Positions 32,870 to 40,147 of a DNA stretch of 46,654 nt are shown here, piece by piece (the first letter of the stretch is position 1; each line of letters begins with the position of its first letter). Origin of the DNA: Akkermansiaceae bacterium UBA2367 (GTDB lineage Bacteria; Verrucomicrobiota; Verrucomicrobiia; Verrucomicrobiales; DEV007); contig DDTJ01000051.1 of NCBI GenBank assembly GCA_002344525.1, positions 1 through 46,654 of the forward strand, in the 5' to 3' direction. The notes beneath the pieces are model-generated. The model worked only from the letters and a program-made list of their open reading frames with translations. It searched no databases and had not been told where the DNA came from. The position numbers and the translations under genes were made by a program.

Positions 32870-33294
32870 TCCAACACCTGGACGGCATCGTTGCCGGAAG
32901 GGAAGGCGGGGCCTCCGCCGACGACAGGCCGGGGACTGTGCTCCATCGTCGCCCGGTCGCCCTTTTTCGGCGCGCCGTCGCGGATGTCGGCGGTGAGGAA
33001 GGAGCCCTTGCGCGCGGGGCTCACCTCAAGCCGGGCCGTGACTTCCCCCTGCTCCCCGTAGGTGGTGAGGATCGTGCCCGGCTCGATCTGGAGGCTGCGG
33101 CTGGACTGGATCAGGACGAATCCTGCCGTCCCGTCGATATGGTGGACAGTGCCGACGGGCAGAGTGGAGCTGGCGGGGGCGGGGGTGGAGGCCTCCCCGC
33201 CGTCAGATTCCTTCTTCAGAGTGCGGCAGCCCCCGAGGCCGCCCGCCAAAAGGAGGACGAGGGTCAGACGACAGACCGGAGGGATCGCTTGCAC
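32866..33294 (-). CDS. Small lipoprotein
   Basis: The 142-residue protein has a type II signal peptide: a hydrophobic stretch LTLVLLLAGG and lipobox LGGC with Cys23. After a Pro/Ala-rich spacer (residues 38-46) comes a small beta domain (VGTVHHIDGTAGFVLIQSSRSLQIEPGTILTTYG) with an SH3-like look. It is likely anchored in a membrane. The start is GTG 33294. It is translationally coupled to the WYL regulator downstream, an unusual partnership. Confidence 0.7.
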   Translation of the reverse strand: MQAIPPVCRLTLVLLLAGGLGGCRTLKKESDGGEASTPAPASSTLPVGTVHHIDGTAGFVLIQSSRSLQIEPGTILTTYGEQGEVTARLEVSPARKGSFLTADIRDGAPKKGDRATMEHSPRPVVGGGPAFPSGNDAVQVLE

Positions 33295-33349
33295 GCTGGC
33301 AGATTGGGCGATAGGGCTGGGAAATGCAAGGTCTCAGCACGCTTTCCCG

Positions 33350-33811
33350 ATGAACCTTTTCGTCTACGGCACCCTCCTCGTTCCGGAAATCTGGGAGGCG
33401 GTCACCGGCCTCCCAGACCTCACCTGCCATCCGGCGACGCTGGAGGGGCACGTCATCCGGCGGGTGCGGGGCGCGGCCTACCCCGGCATCCACGCCGCCC
33501 CCGGCGCAGTCGATCCGGTGCCGGGAAACGTCCATCTCGACGTCTCCGGGGAGGCGCTGCGACGGCTCGACGCCTACGAGGACCGCTTCTACGTCCGGGA
33601 GGAGGTCTTTCCCGTCGTCCCGGGAATCGGCACAGTGGCGGCGCAGACCTACCTCGTCCCGCCGGACCATGCGGCGGCCATCCTCTCGGAGGAGCCGTGG
33701 TCTCTGGAATGGTTCGAAGCGAACGAACTCGACCGGTTCCGGCGGCGGGTCTTCGAGTCGCGGACCTATTTTTCGGCCGCGAACTCCCGCCAATCCCCCT
33801 CCAACACATAG
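33350..33811 (+). CDS. Gamma-glutamylcyclotransferase / AIG2-like protein
   Basis: The 153-residue protein has the family start MNLFVYGTLLVPEI (the YGTL substrate loop) and the acidic pocket in RLDAYEDRFYVREEV. The family acts on gamma-glutamyl amines or peptides; the exact substrate cannot be told. ATG 33350 places the YGTL motif at the right distance from the N-terminus. The last 46 bases overlap the 3' end of the convergent rhodanese gene. Confidence 0.85.
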   Translation: MNLFVYGTLLVPEIWEAVTGLPDLTCHPATLEGHVIRRVRGAAYPGIHAAPGAVDPVPGNVHLDVSGEALRRLDAYEDRFYVREEVFPVVPGIGTVAAQTYLVPPDHAAAILSEEPWSLEWFEANELDRFRRRVFESRTYFSAANSRQSPSNT

Positions 33812-34206
33812 ACGGGATCGAGGCCGATCAGTTCGCGGAGACGTTGCGCGACCTCGGCGCTGCGCTCGCAGCTTTCGCCGTCGCAGTAGACGACGACGGG
33901 TCGCTCGAAGGCCGCCTGCAGGGCGGTCTGGTGCTCGAACATCAAGTCGGCCCATTCCTCCGTGTTCAAAAGCAGGGCGTCGGGAAGGTGCCCGGCCTCG
34001 TAGGCGGCCCGCGGTCTCGCGTCGATCCAGACGACGGGCGCGGTGGCGGCGAGCTCACGGACCTTCGACACCGGCAAGCGCCAGCGGGCGAGGGCGGGAT
34101 CCTCGACTTCATACCAAGGGGGGCGGAGCGGATGAAAGACGGCGGAGGCCCCTCCCGCGACGAGGGCGCAGACGAGGATGAGAGCCGCCTGCCGCCACGC
34201 GCTCAT
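33766..34206 (-). CDS. Rhodanese-domain protein with membrane anchor
   Basis: The 146-residue protein has an N-terminal transmembrane helix (AALILVCALVAGGASAVF) and one rhodanese domain (VWIDARPRAAYEAGHLPDALLLN, active-site-like VVVYCDGESCERS). The Cys in YCDGESC is positioned as the persulfide-carrying residue. The ATG overlaps the TGA of the DUF420-DUF1573 gene (ATGA), so it belongs to the end of the oxidase operon. It may handle sulfur or redox chemistry during cofactor assembly, which is an inference. Its 3' end overlaps the convergent cyclotransferase gene. Confidence 0.85.
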   Translation of the reverse strand: MSAWRQAALILVCALVAGGASAVFHPLRPPWYEVEDPALARWRLPVSKVRELAATAPVVWIDARPRAAYEAGHLPDALLLNTEEWADLMFEHQTALQAAFERPVVVYCDGESCERSAEVAQRLRELIGLDPVYVLEGDWREFAAEK

Positions 34207-35312
34207 TGGATGGAGAAGTAGGCGAGGGCTTTGGCGTAGTTCTCCAGCTCGCAATCGGTCTCGATGCGGACGATGCCGAGGAGCGAGCCTTGGGTGGAGG
34301 AGGGCGTCAGTTCGAGATGGTAGAGCCGACCTTTCTCGACCTCGACGAGTTCGCAGGCGACCTCGGGGCGCTTGCTCTCGGCAGAGAGGATGTGGACGGG
34401 TTTCTCGCGGACCACGCGGAAGGCCACGGTCTTGGTCACCGGATCGCTTCCTTTCTCCCAAGTCGTCATCGTCTCGGCGATCTCGTAGACCGGCGCGATC
34501 TCGATGGTGGTGGCGAGAAAGACGGGACGGGAGCGGCCCTCGGGAATGACGGAGATCTTCCGCTCGGCGGAGCCGCGCAGCTTGGCGATGTTGAAGACGC
34601 CTTTGATCGTGGCGCTGCCCCCGCCAGGGACGGGGTTCGCGTCGATGGAGACGGCTAGGCATTCGCAGCCGCTTTCGAGGGAAACGATGAGCACGGGTTC
34701 GGAGCCGGTGTTCTCGACGTTGAAGAAGACCTCCAGCGAGGCTTGGCCCGGATCGGCGCGGACGGTCTGCGAGACAGGCGCGAAAACGAGATCACCCTCC
34801 CTCCGGCTGGGAAGGGCGGCGTCCGGAGCGGACGGCGGCGTTTCGGCGGGGGCCGCCGGGGTCTGCGTCGGCGGGAACCACTGGTAGATCATGAAGTAGA
34901 TGACCACCCCGGTGACGGAGACGAAGAGCCACGAGGGGAAGGTGAATTTCGCGAGGCGCTTGTGCTTGGCGAAGTTCCCCCGCGCCGCGGCGACAACGAG
35001 GAGGATAATGAAGGGCAGGTTCACCACTGCGAGGAGGATGTGGGGGACGAGGATGGCGAGGTAGATCCTCCGCGCCACGGGATATTCCTTCGGGAACTCG
35101 GTGTGCCCGGCTCCGTAGTGGTAGGTGAGGTAGCAAGCGAGGAAAAGCGCCGAGCTGACGAGGGCGGCGATCATCGCGACCTGGTGCGCCTGGCGCTTCC
35201 CGGCTTTGATAAGAAGGAAGCCGGTCACGAGCAGCACAGTACTGAGACCGTTGAGGGCCGCGTTGACCGGAGGGAAGACGGAGTAGTCGAAGGCGGCGAA
35301 GAAGGAAATCAT
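34203..35312 (-). CDS. DUF420 - DUF1573 fusion membrane protein
   Basis: The 369-residue protein has, over residues 1-145, about five transmembrane helices with DUF420 features (NAALNGLSTVLLVTGF, KRQAHQVAMI, YHYGAGHTEF, HILLAVVNLPF, HKRLAKFTFP). DUF420 proteins (CtaM-like) are oxidase assembly or haem-handling factors. After a Pro/Ala linker, residues about 185-280 form a DUF1573-like immunoglobulin domain (VFFNVENTGSEPVLIVSLESGCECLAV), and a further beta-rich tail follows, outside the membrane. The fusion is unusual. The gene overlaps SCO (ATGA) upstream and rhodanese downstream. Confidence 0.8.
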   Translation of the reverse strand: MISFFAAFDYSVFPPVNAALNGLSTVLLVTGFLLIKAGKRQAHQVAMIAALVSSALFLACYLTYHYGAGHTEFPKEYPVARRIYLAILVPHILLAVVNLPFIILLVVAAARGNFAKHKRLAKFTFPSWLFVSVTGVVIYFMIYQWFPPTQTPAAPAETPPSAPDAALPSRREGDLVFAPVSQTVRADPGQASLEVFFNVENTGSEPVLIVSLESGCECLAVSIDANPVPGGGSATIKGVFNIAKLRGSAERKISVIPEGRSRPVFLATTIEIAPVYEIAETMTTWEKGSDPVTKTVAFRVVREKPVHILSAESKRPEVACELVEVEKGRLYHLELTPSSTQGSLLGIVRIETDCELENYAKALAYFSIQ

Positions 35313-36037
35313 GGGGCGTCGGCCGGGGCCGCTGGTTGCAGGTCGGAGAGCTTCAGATCCGGGTTCAGCACCAGCTTCAAATCACGCCGGAGCCGCTCGA
35401 TCTCGATCTGGCCGCGCTGCACGTTGAGGACATCGTAGTAGCCGCGCACGTTTGCGTCGCCGTCGACGATGGCGAGCCGCTGGTCGTGGGCGTAGGGACC
35501 CTGTGCGGCACGCAGGGCGGGGTCGGTGATCTCCTCGGTGGCGTAGAACTTGAACCGGGAGATCATGTATTTCGGGATCGCCTCAGGATCGCCAGTGAGG
35601 AACCACCAGTCGGGCGAATCGACTCCCCGCTCCTTCACCCAGGCGTCCATCTTCTCCGGCGTGTCCCCGGCGGGGTTGACGCTGATGGAGACGAGGCGGA
35701 ACTGCGGGTCGTCGCCGAACTCGGCTTCGAGCGACTTCATCACCGCGGCGAGACCGAGGCAACCGGCAGGGCAGTCGGTATACTGGTGGCCGACCACATA
35801 GACCTTCCCGCGAAGCTGACCGAGGGAGACCGCCTCGCCCGTGCGGTTGACCGCTTCGAGGTCGGTCTCCAAGCGGGCGAGGTGGGGCGGGCGCCAGTTC
35901 TCCATTTCGTAGCCGCGACGCACGAGGTAGGCTCGCGTCACGAAGATGGAGCCGAAGGCGACGACCGCGCAGATGCCGAGGATGGTGCCCCACCAGGCGA
36001 TGAGTTTGGCACGGAGTTGTTCGGGAGTTTCGTCCAT
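35309..36037 (-). CDS. SCO1/SenC-family copper assembly protein
   Basis: The 242-residue thioredoxin-fold protein is anchored by one helix (residues about 15-38). It carries the copper-binding CxxxC (Cys89 and Cys93 in QYTDCPAGC) and the distal His184 in PYAHDQRLAIVD. SCO proteins deliver copper to the CuA site of COX II. It lies in the oxidase operon, nine bases after ctaB, and overlaps the next gene by four bases. Confidence 0.9.
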   Translation of the reverse strand: MDETPEQLRAKLIAWWGTILGICAVVAFGSIFVTRAYLVRRGYEMENWRPPHLARLETDLEAVNRTGEAVSLGQLRGKVYVVGHQYTDCPAGCLGLAAVMKSLEAEFGDDPQFRLVSISVNPAGDTPEKMDAWVKERGVDSPDWWFLTGDPEAIPKYMISRFKFYATEEITDPALRAAQGPYAHDQRLAIVDGDANVRGYYDVLNVQRGQIEIERLRRDLKLVLNPDLKLSDLQPAAPADAP

Positions 36038-36046
36038 CGGAAAAGA

Positions 36047-36985
36047 TTACGCCGCCGGAGCGGCGGAGGGAACCCAGGCGAGGTAGCTCGCGAGCATCGC
36101 CAGGGGCAGGTAGAGGAGGGTGTAGAAGAAAAGACGCCTCGCGTCGGCGCGTTCGCCGCTTTGGAGGAACTTCGCGGCGAGCAGGACCATGACGCCGCCG
36201 AGCAGCCCGCCGGGAATCGCACCCCATTTCGCCATCGATGGCGAGAGGAAAGGGAAGGCGACGGCGAGGAGGGTGAGGCAAACCGCGTAGGCGAGGGCGA
36301 TTCGCGCGGTCTTCGCCCCGCTCGCGTCGTCGTTCGACCACATCTTGAAGCCGCCGCGAAGGTATTCCTCGCGATACATCCAGTTGATCGCGGCGAAGTG
36401 GGGAAGCTGCCAGAAAAAGAGCAGTCCGAAAAGATAGACGGCCCCGCCGCCGAGGAGAGGCTGCCCCCCGCCCGCCCAACCGATGAGCGGGGGCAGAGCC
36501 CCGGACACCGCGCCAAGCAGGGTGTTCGCGCTGGAGACCCGCTTCATCGGCGTGTAGATGAAGAGGTAGGTGAGCAGCGTGGCCGCAGCCATGAGCGAGG
36601 CGGGGACGTTGACCTTCACCCCGAGATGGATCAGCCCGAAGGCGGCGAGGAGCCAGCCGAGGATGAAGGCGGCGGGCTTCGGTAGGCGGTTCGCCGGGAG
36701 GGGCCGGTCCGAGGTGCGCCGCATCTTCGCGTCGGCCTCGACCTCCATGAGCTGGTTGAAGACGGCGGCCCCGGCGGCGGCGAGAGCCGTGCCGAGGATC
36801 AGGTGGAGGAAGGTTCCCCAAGAGAAGCCCCCCTGCCCTTTCGTCGCGACGAAGTAGCCGAAGCAGGCGGTGAGGACGACGAGGAAGCTGAGCCGCGCCT
36901 TGGTCAGGGCCATGAGATCGCCCTGGGCCTGGCGAAGGAGTCCGGCCGCCGGAGGATGGGTTCCGCTAGTGTGGGGTTCCGCCAT
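36047..36985 (-). CDS. ctaB: Haem O synthase (protohaem IX farnesyltransferase)
   Basis: The 312-residue UbiA-type prenyltransferase has about nine transmembrane helices. The first Asp-rich motif reads N77-x3-E81-x3-D85 in FNQLMEVEADAKMRRTSDRPLP, typical of CtaB/CyoE, and FIYTPMKR and INWMYREEY follow. It attaches farnesyl to haem B to make haem O, the precursor for CtaA. The start is ATG 36985, without a Shine-Dalgarno sequence. A 263-bp gap containing a word repeat separates it from ctaA. Confidence 0.92.
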   Translation of the reverse strand: MAEPHTSGTHPPAAGLLRQAQGDLMALTKARLSFLVVLTACFGYFVATKGQGGFSWGTFLHLILGTALAAAGAAVFNQLMEVEADAKMRRTSDRPLPANRLPKPAAFILGWLLAAFGLIHLGVKVNVPASLMAAATLLTYLFIYTPMKRVSSANTLLGAVSGALPPLIGWAGGGQPLLGGGAVYLFGLLFFWQLPHFAAINWMYREEYLRGGFKMWSNDDASGAKTARIALAYAVCLTLLAVAFPFLSPSMAKWGAIPGGLLGGVMVLLAAKFLQSGERADARRLFFYTLLYLPLAMLASYLAWVPSAAPAA

Positions 36986-37098
36986 GATGCTTCGATCAAG
37001 AGCAGCACTTTAACCCAAGATCGCGGGTGGCGAGGCGATTTTCCTTGGAAGGCTTCCTGAGGGAAAACTTGGCGAGGGGCGCTCCGCCGGGTCTTTTC

Positions 37099-37199
37099 CA
37101 TTCGTGGTCGTTCGTGCCCATTCGTGAACCTTCGCATTCTTTTTTTTCAGATGCGAATGGCCGCAAATCGCTGCGAATGTTCGCGAATCCGGTCCGGCA
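37099..37199. repeat. ATTCGTG / GCGAATG word repeat with oligo-T loop
   Basis: Words of the CATTCGTGG/TTCGTGCC type (37099-37138) lead into a T-rich loop (37138-37148) and then GCGAATGGCCGCAAATCGCT and GCGAATGTTCGCGAATCCGG. The element interrupts the ctaA-ctaB direction of transcription. The rest of 36986-37248 shows no gene. Confidence 0.7.
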
Positions 37200-37248
37200 A
37201 AGAGGGGGATCGATCTTCTCGACGAGGTTCGAATGTTTGAAACTTCCG

Positions 37249-38385
37249 TTATAAATTCCCCTCCCCGCCCGGAATCCCCCGCAGCGCCCGCACCGCGAAG
37301 ACGAAGGAGAAGGCGAGGATGAGGAGGCCGTTGAGGACGTGGACGTTGGTGACCCAGAAACTCTTCCCCGTGCCGATCACGCCTAGCCCCAGCGCGATCT
37401 GGACGCCGATGAGGGCGAGGATGGCCACAGCGTGCCGACGCGGGGTGTTGAGACGCGGAATCACCGCGTTCGCCCGGCCGCCCCCGAGCCGCAGGACCAT
37501 GCCGACGACGAAGAGGAGGAGGGAGAAGGCGGTGAACTTGTGGAGGAAGAGGAAGGCAATCATGGGATCCTCGAAAGACGGAATCCACCGCCCCTGCGTG
37601 AGGATCAGCCCGTCATCAGGCAGGGCGTGGCGGTGGAAATGCCGCATCGAAGCGCCGAAGACCAGTTGGGCGAGGACGATGAGGACGAGCACGATCCCGG
37701 CGAAGCGGACGCGGCGCAGCCACGCTGGAGAGCCGAGGAATCCACCTCTCCCCCATCCTTCCCCCGAGACCATGACGACGAGGATGAGGACGCAGAAGAA
37801 GCATTGCGCGAAGCAGCCGTGGACGACGGCGAGGGCGTTCGAGATTTCGGTGACGCGCAGCCCTCCGAGAATGGCCTGGGTCGTGACCATGAGGAGGGCG
37901 AGGGCGGTCAGCTTCTGCACGAGGGACCAGCCCCGCGCCCGCCAACTCCACACGAGCCAGCCCGCGGGGAGGGCGGAGAGGGCGAGGGCGATGAGGAGGA
38001 GACGCTGTTTCACCCCGGCGTCGAGGCGCTCGCTCCCGGCGGCGATATAGAAGCCGAGGACGAGGGCGATGAGGAGGACGATCCCGGCGACTTCGAGGGC
38101 GCGCTTCCCCGAGCGCACGTAGGCCCACGCGAAGAGCGCGAGGACGAGGAGTCCGGTCAATTTGGCGAGGAGGCGGTGGCTGTGCTCCAAGAAGGGGATC
38201 ATGTGCTCAAGCCAGCCCGGCGGGTTCACCGTGCCGAGGCTGAGCGGCCAGTCGGCGAAGACCATACCGGCCTGTTTCGTCGTCGTCGCCGCGCCCCACC
38301 AGACGAGGAGGACGGCGACGAAGACGACGAAGCAGGCGAAGCGCCGGAAGGCCCGGCCACCGGACTGGGTCGCGGGGATGGTCAT
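37249..38385 (-). CDS. ctaA: Haem A synthase (COX15/CtaA family)
   Basis: The 378-residue protein has about eight transmembrane helices and haem-ligand histidines: EHSHRLLAKLTG (H68, H70), a His in AVVHGCFAQCFF, LFLHKFTAFS and NVHVLNGLL. It oxidises the C8 methyl of haem O to the formyl group of haem A. ATG 38385 follows a cloverleaf repeat. It supports the aa3-type chemistry of the COX I encoded upstream. Confidence 0.92.
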   Translation of the reverse strand: MTIPATQSGGRAFRRFACFVVFVAVLLVWWGAATTTKQAGMVFADWPLSLGTVNPPGWLEHMIPFLEHSHRLLAKLTGLLVLALFAWAYVRSGKRALEVAGIVLLIALVLGFYIAAGSERLDAGVKQRLLLIALALSALPAGWLVWSWRARGWSLVQKLTALALLMVTTQAILGGLRVTEISNALAVVHGCFAQCFFCVLILVVMVSGEGWGRGGFLGSPAWLRRVRFAGIVLVLIVLAQLVFGASMRHFHRHALPDDGLILTQGRWIPSFEDPMIAFLFLHKFTAFSLLLFVVGMVLRLGGGRANAVIPRLNTPRRHAVAILALIGVQIALGLGVIGTGKSFWVTNVHVLNGLLILAFSFVFAVRALRGIPGGEGNL

Positions 38386-38405
38386 GATTCGCTTGAAAGG
38401 CTCGA

Positions 38406-38485
38406 CCGTAGCGAAGTCCGTGAAAACTTCGACGGACGTCCCTCGATCTCCGGCGAGGGAGAAGTTCTCGCGAACTTCTCTACGG
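38406..38485. repeat. Cloverleaf intergenic repeat between coxB and ctaA
   Basis: The outer stem CCGTAG (38406-38411) and CTACGG (38480-38485) encloses three hairpins: CGAAGT/ACTTCG (38412-38431), CCTCG/CGAGG (38441-38458) and the perfect GAGAAGTTC-TCGC-GAACTTCTC (38459-38480). It has the same plan as the elements at 1757 and 11642 but an unrelated sequence. Confidence 0.8.
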
Positions 38486-38493
38486 AACGCGGC

Positions 38494-39258
38494 TCACTGC
38501 TTCGGCAACAGGGGCGTGTTGCCGGCGTACCACTCGTCGAATTTCTCGCTGCTCACCGCCTTCACGTAGGAGACCATCTGGGCGTGGCCGGCCCCGCAGA
38601 GCTGGGCGCAGACGATGTTCCACTCGCCCTCTTTGTCCGCTTGGAACCACATGGGGATCTCGGATCCGGGGATGGCGTCCTGCTGGCTGAACATGGGGAC
38701 GACGGCGAGGCCGTGGATGACGTCCTTGGAGGTCACCTGGATGACGACGGGGCGGCCCACGGGGACGACGAGCTCGTTGACCGAGACGAAGTCGTCGTGC
38801 GAGTTCGGATCCTCAGCAACGAGGCCGACGGGATTGGCCCCGGTGTAGCGCTCGTGGGAGGTCATGCCGATGGCCTTGTCGGCCCCGGCGTAGTGGAAGG
38901 TCCAGCGATACTGCTCGCCGACGGCGCGCAGGTTCACCACCTCGTCGCCGACGGGACGAGCCTTGGCGTCGGCGCGGACGGCCCAGAGGGGGAAGGCGAA
39001 GCCGAGGAGGAGGACGACCTCGACGATCACCACACCGATCTCGATGTGGGTGGAGAAGTGGGAGGTGATGCCGTGGTAGCTCGCCTTCGGGTTCTTCTTG
39101 CGGCGGAACTTGTAGAGGATGACACCGAGGAAGATGGACCAGCCCACGAAAAGGATGGCCATGAACCAGTGGACGAGGCCCATCATGTGGTTGCCCACAT
39201 GCCCGTGTTCGGAGGCCACCTCGTGCATCCCGATGATGTCGTTAATCCATTCGATCAT
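38494..39258 (-). CDS. coxB: Cytochrome c oxidase subunit II (no fused haem domain)
   Basis: The 254-residue protein has two N-terminal transmembrane helices and a cupredoxin domain with the CuA site: His182, Cys217, Cys221, His225 and Met228 (NIVCAQLCGAGHAQM). The usual Glu between the two cysteines is Gln219; that residue binds copper through its backbone, so the site is probably intact. The electron-entry Trp119 is present in GEQYRWTF. Unlike classic caa3 enzymes there is no C-terminal cytochrome c. The gene is far downstream of coxA, after coxD and two tiny genes. Confidence 0.93.
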   Translation of the reverse strand: MIEWINDIIGMHEVASEHGHVGNHMMGLVHWFMAILFVGWSIFLGVILYKFRRKKNPKASYHGITSHFSTHIEIGVVIVEVVLLLGFAFPLWAVRADAKARPVGDEVVNLRAVGEQYRWTFHYAGADKAIGMTSHERYTGANPVGLVAEDPNSHDDFVSVNELVVPVGRPVVIQVTSKDVIHGLAVVPMFSQQDAIPGSEIPMWFQADKEGEWNIVCAQLCGAGHAQMVSYVKAVSSEKFDEWYAGNTPLLPKQ

Positions 39259-39290
39259 GTTGAAAAGGTCGGTTGTCCCGCTGGCGCGGG

Positions 39291-39318
39291 GAAAGGGTCA
39301 CGGGTCAAGGGTCACGAG
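39291..39318. repeat. GGGTCACGGGTCAAGGGTCA word repeat
   Basis: Three drifting copies of a GGGTCA(C) word overlap the 3' end of the next small gene, and its TGA stop is read from a TCA of the repeat. It shares vocabulary with 16319-16345 and 28648-28690. Confidence 0.5.
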
Positions 39319-39506
39319 GCGGGGTCGGTCTCCGCGCCGAAGCGGCGCGCCCGTTTCGCGAGGTAGACGATGAAGCCGATGAAGGAGGCGAGCACGGAGA
39401 AGAGGACTCCGAGCATGAGGAGAATGGCGGTGTTCGCGGCCATCAGTTCCTGGCCCGAGGCACCGCTCATGCACATGGGGCACGCGAGGATGGGGTCGAT
39501 GTTCAT
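39312..39506 (-). CDS. Small oxidase-operon membrane protein with CPMC motif
   Basis: The 64-residue protein has a CPMC motif (Cys9 and Cys12) near its N-terminus and one transmembrane helix (about 27-50), ending in KRARRFGAE. ATG 39506 gives this compact form. I do not know a named family. Its place between coxD and coxB, and the two cysteines, suggest an assembly or stabilising role for the oxidase, perhaps in copper handling. This is inference. Confidence 0.6.
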   Translation of the reverse strand: MNIDPILACPMCMSGASGQELMAANTAILLMLGVLFSVLASFIGFIVYLAKRARRFGAETDPAS

Positions 39507-39528
39507 GGCTGGGCGGGAAAGGCGGAGG

Positions 39529-39726
39529 TCAATGGACGATCTTGCGGATCTTCTTGTAGAAACAGACGCCGTAGACCAGCATGGCGACGGCACCGGCGAG
39601 GCTGATCCACCCCATCGTCCGGTACATCCCCGGCAGCCTTTCGGCGAGGAGGCACCACGCGCCGAGTCCCGCGCAAAAAAGCACGCAGACGGTGACGAAG
39701 GCGATGTGGAAATGTTTCAGCGACAT
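39529..39726 (-). CDS. Small oxidase-operon protein with two transmembrane helices
   Basis: The 65-residue protein has two hydrophobic helices (FHIAFVTVCVLFCAGLGAWC and MGWISLAGAVAMLVYGVCFY) and a basic tail. I chose ATG 39726, since the longer frame adds a hydrophilic stretch that overlaps coxD. It is probably an auxiliary oxidase subunit; I do not recognise a family. Confidence 0.6.
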   Translation of the reverse strand: MSLKHFHIAFVTVCVLFCAGLGAWCLLAERLPGMYRTMGWISLAGAVAMLVYGVCFYKKIRKIVH

Positions 39727-39742
39727 GGCGGACCGGGCCGGG

Positions 39743-40120
39743 TCAGGGTTTCTCGGGTTTGTCGGTGAGCCAGCCCCGGGTCGTCTCCAAGGTGTCGTAT
39801 TGCTCACGGATGGGGTCGTGGTCGGCGAAGATCGTCAGGACCATCAGCCCGAGGAAGAAGAGGAAGGTGAAGAGGAGCAGCTTGTAGATCAGCCCCTTTT
39901 CATGGTTCAAGTGCATGAAGATGAGCGCGACGAAGCTGGCCTTGGTCGCGGCGACGGCGAGGCCGAGAACGAAGTCGGCACCGTCGGGTCCGGGAGGGCC
40001 GATGTCGAACCACGGCACGAGGCCGACGGCCACGGTGACGGCGGTGAAGACGAAGAGCGCGATCCCGACGGCGGTGTAGGTCTTCTTGTGTTTGGAGAAA
40101 TCGTGGGTGGCGTCCGCCAT
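39743..40120 (-). CDS. coxD: Cytochrome c oxidase subunit IV (caa3 type)
   Basis: The 125-residue protein has three transmembrane helices and the family's HKKTYTAVGIALFVFTAVTV, VAATKASFVALIFMHL and FTFLFFLGLMVLTIFAD segments. It is a small subunit that stabilises bacterial caa3-type oxidases. The coxC gene lies 27 bases upstream in the same direction. Confidence 0.88.
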   Translation of the reverse strand: MADATHDFSKHKKTYTAVGIALFVFTAVTVAVGLVPWFDIGPPGPDGADFVLGLAVAATKASFVALIFMHLNHEKGLIYKLLLFTFLFFLGLMVLTIFADHDPIREQYDTLETTRGWLTDKPEKP

Positions 40121-40147
40121 GATGCGTAGCTGGAGGAGGTTCGGAAA

